Virus record (IMG/VR): IMGVR_UViG_3300030329_004030
Coordinates: 1-41,228 of that record
Length of the DNA: 41,228 bases
Direction: 5' to 3' (one strand)
DNA from: a virus
Shown: one piece after another, positions 30,990-36,703 of the stretch
How positions within the stretch are numbered: position 1 is the first letter of the stretch
How the letters are laid out: every line of letters begins with the position of its first letter
Position numbers and translations under genes: made by a program
The notes under the pieces: generated by a model
The model's database searches: none
Seen by the model: only the letters and a program-made list of their open reading frames with translations
Told to the model about the DNA's origin: nothing

Positions 30990-32800
30990 TCAAACTTGCA
31001 CTTCTCCTTCTCCTTCTCCCCACCCTCTCCTTTGCCAGTTCCTTCTCCGGCGGATCAGCAAGCCAGAGCGTCCTGGGGAACCAATCTCGAGATAACATCA
31101 ACATCATCGTCTTTATGATTGATGACATTGGTCGCGAGGCTTTCCCGCAACTCAATGCTCTATGGAAGGACGATGGTTCTGATACGTTCGATGATATGGA
31201 CTACGGCAACCGCTACCCAGTCCTTACAGCGAGCGACCTTCCCAACCTTACCAAACTCCAAGAAAACGGGATCACCTTTGATGGGATGTGGTCTGGGACT
31301 CAATGCACACCTAGTCGGAACTTACTCCGAAACGGAGTTTTCGATCCATACGATGGAAGCCCTCAGTTTTCAGGAACCCCCAAGCGCCGCATACAGGATC
31401 AGACTGGGGAAGCGTATAAGATCTACCACTACGGAAAAGAAATTATGGGGTGTTCATCCAACGCTGATAACTGCGGAACGGAAGTGAATGGCCCACAGAA
31501 CAACTACCGGACTGGGTCCGATAGCCATGGCTGGTTAGATGGGACTGTGGGGGGTGTCTTCGGTGAGACCTTCCAAACCTACACAAACACTGACTACACC
31601 GGAGTTGCCACAGATGTACCCAATGACACTGAACTAATGGCAATCAGTGGAGACTACCTCCAACTACAAGATGAATTTGGGTTTGAGCAGGGTAAAGACT
31701 ATATCGAGACCCTTTACGCCTCTCCGATGCCCCAGGGTATAGGGGATCACTGGAGGGGTCAACCGTTCATTATGACGTTAGGGTGGCATGGAGTCCATGC
31801 GTCAGGTGGACCTATCTGTGCATCAGTCACTTCGACCGCTACAAATGGACGGGTAAAGCCTGTTGCGGATCAGGTCACAGCGTACCAGACTGCGGGGAGT
31901 GGGCGTGGAGCGGCGGGGGATTCCGATGCTGCTCCCTATGGACCGGAAACACGAGTCTATAGCAGTAGTTCCACCCCCACCTTCGCCAACGTCACCTCTG
32001 ATGCAGGTACTGGAGCAGACTTCTTCAAGGCCTACTATGATTGTCATATCAATTCTGGTCTAATTTGGCTGGACACAAAGCTAGGTGAACTGATCGATTG
32101 GTTGGGTCCTGAAGGACTTAAGCAGACTCTCATCATCTTCACGGGAGACAATGGCACTGAGTCATACAGCATCCCTAACCGAACCGGGATCTGTCCTCCT
32201 GCCACTTCAGGTGGCGCAGCGGTCACCCACCTGCTTGAAGATGACTCCTCTGAAATTGGGAAGTGTACCATTGCAGGCAGTGAGGTGACTGCTGTAGGCA
32301 AGATGACCGTTTCCGAGACCGGTCTCAATGTGCCCTTTGTGGTCGGCTATGGGCCTATCCCAGAGGCTGTTCGAGGCACCACCTCTAAAGCTAGGTTGAC
32401 CTTTGGGGATGTGGCTGAGACTGTTGTTCAACTGATCGCTCCCAACTCAACAGGGAGTGGCTACTACAGTGAGGGAAGAGACTTCAGTCCAATCATCTTA
32501 GGGACCGAAGCAGACCCTGACCGGCCGAGTGGGTTTGGGGCCACTGTCTCGATGGTAGATGGCACTAGTGTCTCCGCAGTCTTGCAACCGGATGCTAGTG
32601 GGGACATCTACAGGATGTGGAGAAACTATGATGGAGGATCTGGAGTGTGTGACTACATCCAGAACCTTGCGGACTCGAACTGGTATACGAACCTACGAGG
32701 CTCAAGTGATACAGAAGTAGTTGATGCAATTGATGACCTTGATACCGCTATTACTACGGCTTATTCGATCACTGAAGGGGGATCATCATGCGATCCTTGA
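30986..32800 (+). CDS. Exported type I sulfatase (formylglycine-type)
   Basis: 604 residues with signal peptide (L-A-L-L-L-L-L-L-P-T-L-S-F-A, cut near residue 17). Sulfatase S1 motifs occur in the family order: metal-binding D46-D47 (F-M-I-D-D-I-G), L-P-N-L-T-K-L-Q-E-N-G-I-T-F, then the activation motif C107-T-P-S-R with L-L-R-N-G after it, Y-G-K-E-I-M-G where the family has G-K-W-H-L-G, G-W-H-G-V-H, and F-T-G-D-N-G, then G-K-M-T-V-S-E-T-G-L-N-V-P. Cys107 would be converted to formylglycine by a host enzyme; none is encoded here. One active-site His seems replaced by Ile (G-K-E-I), although the alignment there is uncertain. Substrate is unknown, plausibly sulfated polysaccharide. Start ATG 30986 follows AAGAGG. 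Confidence 0.88.
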   Translation: MIKLALLLLLLPTLSFASSFSGGSASQSVLGNQSRDNINIIVFMIDDIGREAFPQLNALWKDDGSDTFDDMDYGNRYPVLTASDLPNLTKLQENGITFDGMWSGTQCTPSRNLLRNGVFDPYDGSPQFSGTPKRRIQDQTGEAYKIYHYGKEIMGCSSNADNCGTEVNGPQNNYRTGSDSHGWLDGTVGGVFGETFQTYTNTDYTGVATDVPNDTELMAISGDYLQLQDEFGFEQGKDYIETLYASPMPQGIGDHWRGQPFIMTLGWHGVHASGGPICASVTSTATNGRVKPVADQVTAYQTAGSGRGAAGDSDAAPYGPETRVYSSSSTPTFANVTSDAGTGADFFKAYYDCHINSGLIWLDTKLGELIDWLGPEGLKQTLIIFTGDNGTESYSIPNRTGICPPATSGGAAVTHLLEDDSSEIGKCTIAGSEVTAVGKMTVSETGLNVPFVVGYGPIPEAVRGTTSKARLTFGDVAETVVQLIAPNSTGSGYYSEGRDFSPIILGTEADPDRPSGFGATVSMVDGTSVSAVLQPDASGDIYRMWRNYDGGSGVCDYIQNLADSNWYTNLRGSSDTEVVDAIDDLDTAITTAYSITEGGSSCDP

Positions 32801-33096
32801 TATTTCTACTACTCATTACCTTCGGTCTTCCCCTCACAGCCTCTAGTGACCCAGACGCACATAGGTACTGCATGGAAGTCCTCTCCAGTCCGCGAGGAGG
32901 CCAAGAAGCGCCCGCTTTGGAGCTGAATAGGAAATTTAGAGGGCTTGTTGAGTCTCAGGAAGAGTGGGACAAGGTAGTTTCGATTGTTCTTGAGACTTGG
33001 CATGTGGCGTGTTTCAGCCTTTATGGAGTTCAGGACACCCGTGCTAGGGATAATCAAATGCCTTGGGTGTCGCCTGGAAGACTTTGCGTTGATTAA
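32788..33096 (+). CDS. Small exported protein with signal peptide, 102 aa
   Basis: Begins M-R-S-L-I-F-L-L-L-I-T-F-G-L-P-L-T-A-S-S, a signal peptide cut after T-A or nearby. The mature part has three cysteines (R-Y-C, V-A-C-F, L-C-V-D) and a helical middle (E-E-W-D-K-V-V-S-I-V-L-E-T-W). No family is recognised. It overlaps the sulfatase stop by 13 bp, so the two are co-translated. It may be a partner, inhibitor or chaperone of the sulfatase; this is inference from coupling and shared export. Confidence 0.7.
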   Translation: MRSLIFLLLITFGLPLTASSDPDAHRYCMEVLSSPRGGQEAPALELNRKFRGLVESQEEWDKVVSIVLETWHVACFSLYGVQDTRARDNQMPWVSPGRLCVD

Positions 33097-33238
33097 GGTC
33101 GAAATGTTTTCGTAAAAAGTCTGAAGGGGTTATCGATATATCATCGAGGTCGCGATACCCCCCGGCTGGGGTCGCGTTGGTGGTCGTTTGGGGTCGCTGG
33201 GGGTCGCTACGATCATGTCGAGACCACCGCCAGCCTAG

Positions 33239-33277
33239 TACGCTGGTGGGGTTTGCTTCAATCGGGCTTGAATTTCA
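33239..33277 (+). repeat. 39-bp imperfect direct repeat, copy A
   Basis: Begins TACGCTGG and ends GGGCTTGAATTTCA. Copy B at 33340-33378 has the same two blocks with the same internal distance, exactly 101 bp downstream. The middle 17 bases are largely different. Copy A ends 15 bp before the candidate -35 box. Confidence 0.75.
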
Positions 33278-33339
33278 CTAGGTGGGATCGGTTTGAATTA
33301 GTTTCGCTTGATTCTATTATCGGCCGTTTTTTGCTTGTT

Positions 33340-33378
33340 TACGCTGGCGCAATCATGCTACGTTGGGCTTGAATTTCA
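33340..33378 (+). repeat. 39-bp imperfect direct repeat, copy B
   Basis: Second copy of TACGCTGG plus GGGCTTGAATTTCA, located after the predicted transcription start and just before the GTG start at 33392. With copy A it brackets the promoter. Confidence 0.75.
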
Positions 33379-33391
33379 GGGGGTGTTTATT

Positions 33392-33622
33392 GTGAATTCC
33401 TGGGAACGCGAATACGCTGAAACAGGTGGGATTAAACGGTGGTGGGGATTTCTTTCGATCCCTCACGCTATCCGTGAATGTGTCACCGCTGAAAATCGAA
33501 TTGATTACTTAAACGATACTTTGAGTGGCTGCGATTGGTGCTGCGGTGGTGGGGACGATGAAGTCTATTTTCTCACTTCAGTTATCAAGCTTGCTACTGC
33601 ATATATAAAGGAGAATAAATGA
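33392..33622 (+). CDS. Hypothetical protein, 76 aa
   Basis: I place the start at GTG 33392, after CAGGGGGTG; an upstream TTG (33308) would run the coding region through the promoter and repeats and is less likely. The protein is W/C-rich: N-S-W-E-R-E-Y-A-E-T-G-G-I-K-R-W-W-G-F-L, then S-G-C-D-W-C-C-G-G-G-D-D-E-V. The C-D-W-C-C cluster could bind metal. No family is recognised. It overlaps the next small gene as ATGA. First gene of the accessory region. Confidence 0.6.
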   Translation: MNSWEREYAETGGIKRWWGFLSIPHAIRECVTAENRIDYLNDTLSGCDWCCGGGDDEVYFLTSVIKLATAYIKENK

Positions 33623-33762
33623 CCACCGAACAAACCCTCAACGAAATCCAACGCGCTGCCGAATTTGCACGCGCCGAAATTCGATCGCTGACGGGGCGCG
33701 AGGCTACCGCGGCCGAAGTCGCAGCATGCGTTAAGTACCTGACCGGGGCAGAGATTAACTAG
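33619..33762 (+). CDS. Small helical protein, 47 aa
   Basis: ATG 33619 overlaps the previous stop and follows AAAGGAGAATAA. The sequence (T-T-E-Q-T-L-N-E-I-Q-R-A-A-E-F-A, A-T-A-A-E-V-A-A-C-V-K-Y-L) gives two amphipathic helices, possibly a helical hairpin. Function unknown. GC-rich third positions and a good ribosome site support it despite its length. Confidence 0.6.
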   Translation: MTTEQTLNEIQRAAEFARAEIRSLTGREATAAEVAACVKYLTGAEIN

Positions 33763-33793
33763 TTCGTACTATCACCAACAAAGGGAGAACATC

Positions 33794-33991
33794 ATGAAGC
33801 AAAAAAAACTCGATCCGAACCAAGTAATAGCCGCAGCCGAGAATTCCATGTTTGGCATGAGTTCAACGGGAATATGCAAATCCTGCGGTGAAGAGCAAGA
33901 AGGCTGCGAGCCGGACGCGCAAGGGTATGAGTGCGAGTCTTGCGGCGCGCCTGCAGTTTACGGGGCTGCAGAATTGCTTTTTGAACTCTAG
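33794..33991 (+). CDS. Zinc-ribbon protein, 65 aa
   Basis: Starts K-Q-K-K-L-D-P-N-Q-V-I-A-A-A-E-N-S-M-F-G and carries C-K-S-C-G-E and, after G-Y-E, C-E-S-C-G-A-P-A-V-Y-G-A, so two CxxC pairs form one zinc ribbon. I recall very similar short proteins in diverse phages and prophages, of unknown function. It has the accessory-region leader CAACAAAGGGAGAACATC before ATG. Confidence 0.8.
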   Translation: MKQKKLDPNQVIAAAENSMFGMSSTGICKSCGEEQEGCEPDAQGYECESCGAPAVYGAAELLFEL

Positions 33992-34002
33992 GGGAGAATA
34001 GA

Positions 34003-34212
34003 ATGTCACCCAAAAAATCAGCAAAACGTAGAGCCATGCGAGCCGGTAAACCGTTAACTACTTTGGCCGACGGGCATCCCCGGAGAATGTCCGATGGTAG
34101 GAACGCGGTCAAGAAAATGTCCCAAGCCCAGAGAGACGAGTTCATTCGGTGGCTTGCTTGGGATCTGGGTCTCGCCGATCAGATCCGCGACATACTTTGC
34201 GAGGAACGATAG
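34003..34212 (+). CDS. Basic hypothetical protein, 69 aa
   Basis: Very basic N-terminal half (S-P-K-K-S-A-K-R-R-A-M-R-A-G-K), then a helical C-terminal half with R-D-E-F-I-R-W-L-A-W-D-L-G-L-A-D-Q-I-R-D. The ATG follows AGGGGAGAATAG. It is cotranscribed with the zinc-ribbon gene and followed by a terminator. A nucleic-acid-binding role would fit the composition but is not shown. Confidence 0.65.
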   Translation: MSPKKSAKRRAMRAGKPLTTLADGHPRRMSDGRNAVKKMSQAQRDEFIRWLAWDLGLADQIRDILCEER

Positions 34213-34223
34213 AAGATAGACGG

Positions 34224-34255
34224 TCCCCTCTAGGTTCGCCTAGGGGGGATTTTTT
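34224..34255 (+). terminator. Intrinsic terminator
   Basis: TCCCCTCTAGG, TTCG loop, CCTAGGGGGGA, then six T. It closes the transcription unit beginning near 33392 and directly precedes the leader of the gp88-like gene. Confidence 0.85.
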
Positions 34256-34282
34256 GTGATCACAACAAAAGGGAGCAACATC

Positions 34283-35098
34283 ATGAATATCGCGAATATC
34301 GCGACCACTGAAGTCCAGGAACTAAGAGAGTATTTCGAGGGACCCCATGGACCCGATAGCCCAATCAGTAAAGGACACCCACTACTATCACAAGGGGCCA
34401 CTAATGCTAAAACTAAGAAGAAGGCCCAGGGGATCTATTCAATCATTCTGTATCTGGCCCCAGCCAAAACTTCAGGCCTCCCTAAAACCCTATGCCCCTG
34501 TGCGACCCTAGGCTGCACCCAAGCGTGTCTCTACACCGCCGGCCATGGCGCAAAGGGTACCGTGCAGGCGGCGCGAATCCGTAAAGCGCGCTGGTATCTA
34601 TTGGATCGCGAAAGATTTCTCGCGAGACTGAATCGGGAACTGGCCCACCACTACAAGAAAGCACAATCTCTCAAGATGTTGATGGCGGTGCGATTGAACG
34701 GAACATCAGATATCGCGTGGGAGAAATTTGACCTTGTGACTTTCAATCGGGCCGGTGTAGTGCACTACGACTATACGAAAATAGAATCGAGAGTAGCTAA
34801 ATCCTCAAAAGTAGGGTGGCCGTTGAACTACACACTAACCCTATCCTATAACGAAAACATGCCAGCGTATAGGGTGCGCAATCTCTCGAAACGTGGTGTA
34901 AACATCGCGGTAGTGACGAATGTTCCTAAAAACAATCCACTACCCACTAGCCTCGAATTCGCTGGACAAAGTATTCCAGTACTAGATGGTCGCGCGGACG
35001 ATTGGAGATGGCGCGATACTCCCGGGCATATCGTGGGATTGTCGGCATTGGGGGCGGCGAAAAGAGACACTAGCGGTTTTGTAGTTACGCCAGCGTAA
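34283..35098 (+). CDS. Phage gp88 / DUF7227-like protein
   Basis: 271 residues from ATG 34283 after AAAAGGGAGCAACATC. The pattern I recognise is Y-S-I-I-L-Y-L-A-P-A, then the cysteine cluster L-C-P-C-A-T-L-G-C-T-Q-A-C-L-Y-T-A-G, R-L-N-G-T-S-D-I-A-W-E, H-Y-D-Y-T-K and the C-terminal G-H-I-V-G-L-S-A-L-G-A-A-K. This family is spread through phages and plasmids with unknown function. The four closely spaced cysteines suggest metal or iron-sulfur binding. It has its own leader and terminator, like an independently acquired cassette. Two TATCGCG motifs fall in its first codons. Confidence 0.8.
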   Translation: MNIANIATTEVQELREYFEGPHGPDSPISKGHPLLSQGATNAKTKKKAQGIYSIILYLAPAKTSGLPKTLCPCATLGCTQACLYTAGHGAKGTVQAARIRKARWYLLDRERFLARLNRELAHHYKKAQSLKMLMAVRLNGTSDIAWEKFDLVTFNRAGVVHYDYTKIESRVAKSSKVGWPLNYTLTLSYNENMPAYRVRNLSKRGVNIAVVTNVPKNNPLPTSLEFAGQSIPVLDGRADDWRWRDTPGHIVGLSALGAAKRDTSGFVVTPA

Positions 35099-35105
35099 CG
35101 ATAGG

Positions 35106-35134
35106 GGCCCTCCAGGTGATGGGGGGCCTTTTTT
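35106..35134 (+). terminator. Intrinsic terminator after the gp88-like gene
   Basis: GGCCCTCC and GGGGGGCC form an 8-bp stem with one G-T pair around a 7-base loop, followed by six T. Confidence 0.82.
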
Positions 35135-35140
35135 CATTCT

Positions 35141-35194
35141 TACTATCATGGTATCGCGGTCGCTGGCTGGAGGTATCGCGGGTGGCGTATCGCG
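35141..35194 (+). promoter_or_regulatory. Operator-like cluster: TACTATCAT and three TATCGCG boxes
   Basis: TACTATCAT (35141-35149) is followed two bases later by TATCGCG (35152), with further copies at 35174 and 35188; the first two are 22 bp apart, two helical turns. The same TACTATCAT-NN-TATCGCG layout, also with 22-bp spacing, precedes the HTH gene at 36112. This looks like a binding array for a regulator. TACTAT could also serve as a -10 box, but no convincing -35 is seen. Confidence 0.5.
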
Positions 35195-35231
35195 GGTGCT
35201 AAGATTTTCAACAACAAAAGGGAGAGAAATC

Positions 35232-35504
35232 ATGACAAAATCAAAACGGACACTTGAATGGCGAACGAATAACGCTTTTGACACCGTACTTCTCATTTCA
35301 CCCGAAAATTTAGTCATAGGAGAGTGGCAAGTCACTCCCGATATTGCGGAGCAGTGGTGCGCTATCTCGTGCGAATCGCATATCGAATTCTGGGAGCCAT
35401 CTCACCCGGACATCACCGACCCCGACGCCTACGGGGAAAGAGTGGAGGGCGATGCGCTCGCCGAGCGAATCCAATTTCATGCGGCGAGGGGAGAGAAATC
35501 ATGA
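35232..35504 (+). CDS. Hypothetical protein, 90 aa
   Basis: The start chosen is ATG 35232, behind CAACAAAAGGGAGAGAAATC; an earlier GTG-type start would run through the operator cluster. The protein contains W-R-T-N-N-A-F-D-T-V-L-L-I-S-P-E-N-L-V and E-Q-W-C-A-I-S-C-E-S-H-I-E-F-W, mixed alpha/beta and acidic. No family is recognised. It overlaps the ASCH-like gene by 4 bp. Confidence 0.65.
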   Translation: MTKSKRTLEWRTNNAFDTVLLISPENLVIGEWQVTPDIAEQWCAISCESHIEFWEPSHPDITDPDAYGERVEGDALAERIQFHAARGEKS

Positions 35505-35872
35505 GGAGTCTCCAGGTAAACGGGCCTTGGTTGGAGAAAATTCTGAGCGGGGAAAAAACAATAGAAACGAGTGGTCAGCCAATTGTAAAAGCGGGAGAGA
35601 GAATAGGTCGAGTTTATCTTAGAAATGAACACGGTATAGCTCTTGGGGTTGCAGTCATAGGTGAGAAATTTGAATACAAGAGCGAACATCATTTTAGATC
35701 ACATCAATCGCTGCATCGTGTCCCGAAGGGGGATGAATTTTATTTCGGTATACGAAAGCGGACCTGGGGATTTCCGATCCTGGCGGTGCGTAGGCTCAAG
35801 AAACCAATCCAACTAAAAACACCCAATGATCAGAGAAGACTCAAGCCCGTACTGGGGAGGGAAAAATCATGA
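35501..35872 (+). CDS. ASCH-domain-like protein
   Basis: 123 residues from ATG 35501. The opening L-Q-V-N-G-P-W-L-E-K-I-L-S-G-E-K-T-I-E-T is the hallmark of ASCH/PUA-like proteins (I-x-x-G-x-K-T-x-E-x-R), followed by A-G-E-R-I-G-R-V-Y-L and G-V-A-V-I-G-E-K-F. ASCH proteins are thought to bind RNA or modified nucleosides; one family member is an amidohydrolase acting on acetylcytidine. Here the usual Arg after K-T-I-E is not in register (E-T-S-G). Three-gene unit with its neighbours at 35232 and 35869. Confidence 0.7.
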   Translation: MRSLQVNGPWLEKILSGEKTIETSGQPIVKAGERIGRVYLRNEHGIALGVAVIGEKFEYKSEHHFRSHQSLHRVPKGDEFYFGIRKRTWGFPILAVRRLKKPIQLKTPNDQRRLKPVLGREKS

Positions 35873-36066
35873 AAATTTACAGTCCTCACCTGCGGCTCGA
35901 CGCTAGGGAACCGAAACGATTCGAGAGCCATGACGCAGCATGCGAAGCGGCCGAATTGCTCCAATCGGGCGATCCCGAATGGACCTATGAGGTCCAAATG
36001 AGAGTCGATGGCTGGTACGGGATCAAGGTCTGGGATGAAAATGGCTTGTTCGTCGCCAACTGGTAA
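35869..36066 (+). CDS. Hypothetical protein, 65 aa
   Basis: Starts ATG 35869 overlapping the ASCH-like stop, with GGGAGGGAAAAATC before it. Contains E-S-H-D-A-A-C-E-A-A-E-L-L and E-V-Q-M-R-V-D-G-W-Y-G-I-K-V-W-D, ending F-V-A-N-W. Probably one alpha/beta domain. No family recognised. Followed at once by a terminator. Confidence 0.65.
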   Translation: MKIYSPHLRLDAREPKRFESHDAACEAAELLQSGDPEWTYEVQMRVDGWYGIKVWDENGLFVANW

Positions 36067-36070
36067 CACC

Positions 36071-36104
36071 GAGGCCCTCTAGGAATCTCCTGGAGGGCCT
36101 CTTT
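36071..36104 (+). terminator. Strong hairpin terminator
   Basis: A 13-bp stem (GAGGCCCTCTAGG with CCTGGAGGGCCTC, one G-T pair) around AATCT, followed by only three T. It ends the 35232-36066 unit. Confidence 0.75.
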
Positions 36105-36111
36105 GCAGTGC

Positions 36112-36159
36112 TACTATCATAATATCGCGCCTACCCCTCTATTGTATCGCGGCTACCCC
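36112..36159 (+). promoter_or_regulatory. Operator-like repeats upstream of the HTH regulator
   Basis: TACTATCAT (36112-36120) and two 15-mers, TATCGCGCCTACCCC (36123-36137) and TATCGCGGCTACCCC (36145-36159), differing at one base and 22 bp apart, exactly as in the cluster at 35141. A further TACTAT at 36178-36183 lies eight bases before the HTH start, so a transcript from it would be nearly leaderless. Likely operators for the adjacent regulator; inference. Confidence 0.55.
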
Positions 36160-36190
36160 TTGTAAACTGCTCAAGTGTACTATAGGATGC

Positions 36191-36703
36191 ATGGAAATCC
36201 ATACAGAGGCGACTGTGGAACTCTCAGAGCCCCCCAAGACTCGGATTAAAAAAATCAAGGTCAAAACTCCGAGCGGGGATATAACCACACGCCGAGCGAT
36301 CAATCTCGATGATGTTGTGCGGGAAATTCTAATCAAATTCCGCGCAGAGTGGGATCTGTCCACCCGAGAGCTAGCCGCGCGCCTTGGGCTCTCCCCGCAG
36401 ACCATTCATGGCTTCCTCGATGAATCGCGGCCAGGGGGCCGAATCCGAATAATCACACACTTGTGTGCCGCTTTGCAGGAGACTCCCGCGACCCTTTTTA
36501 GCCGCTCAGAGTCATTTGCGAGTTTAGATACGAACTTCACGCATCAATTCCGGGGCCTCTTGAACAGTAGCCCTCTCTCCGAGGAAGCTTCGAGCCAACT
36601 GGTCGAAGTTCTCACGCTCGCAAAAAAGTATGGACTTTTTGAGGTCTTGGTAGCCCAAGCCCACGGATTTGTGACGGCGTTCGCTGAAAACCTAGAAGGC
36701 TAG
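36191..36703 (+). CDS. Cro/CI-type HTH regulator, candidate lysogeny repressor
   Basis: 170 residues. After a basic N-terminal region (R-I-K-K-I-K-V-K-T), a helix-turn-helix occupies about residues 45-95: D-L-S-T-R-E-L-A-A-R-L-G-L-S-P-Q-T-I-H-G, then I-I-T-H-L-C-A-A-L. The C-terminal third (L-S-E-E-A-S-S-Q-L-V-E-V-L-T-L-A) is helical and may dimerise. It has no peptidase-type cleavage domain as in lambda CI. Repeats upstream suggest autoregulation. There is no good ribosome site. It is convergent with, and similar in layout to, the gene on the other strand; their stop codons share the palindrome CTAG at 36700-36703. Confidence 0.8.
   Translation: MEIHTEATVELSEPPKTRIKKIKVKTPSGDITTRRAINLDDVVREILIKFRAEWDLSTRELAARLGLSPQTIHGFLDESRPGGRIRIITHLCAALQETPATLFSRSESFASLDTNFTHQFRGLLNSSPLSEEASSQLVEVLTLAKKYGLFEVLVAQAHGFVTAFAENLEG

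Larger units (their letters stand above)
33097..33391. promoter_or_regulatory. Intergenic control region with phased repeats and a sigma70-like promoter
   Basis: No gene is visible in this 295-bp stretch. It holds G-rich boxes GRGGTCGC at 33146, 33168, 33190 and 33200 (a weaker copy at 33180), spaced by about one or two helical turns. A reverse-oriented TATCGCG motif lies at 33151-33157. A host-type promoter is seen with -35 TTGAAT (33293-33298), a 16-bp spacer and -10 TATTAT (33315-33320). It is flanked by two imperfect 39-bp direct repeats. It separates the late transcription unit from the accessory cassettes. Confidence 0.55.

Noticed and set aside
33308-33391. N-terminal extension of the 33392 gene with a hydrophobic start (M-I-L-L-S-A-V-F-C-L-F)
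   Set aside because: It looks like a signal peptide, but it needs a TTG start inside the candidate -35/-10 region and would overlap the promoter and repeat B. The GTG at 33392 is better placed.
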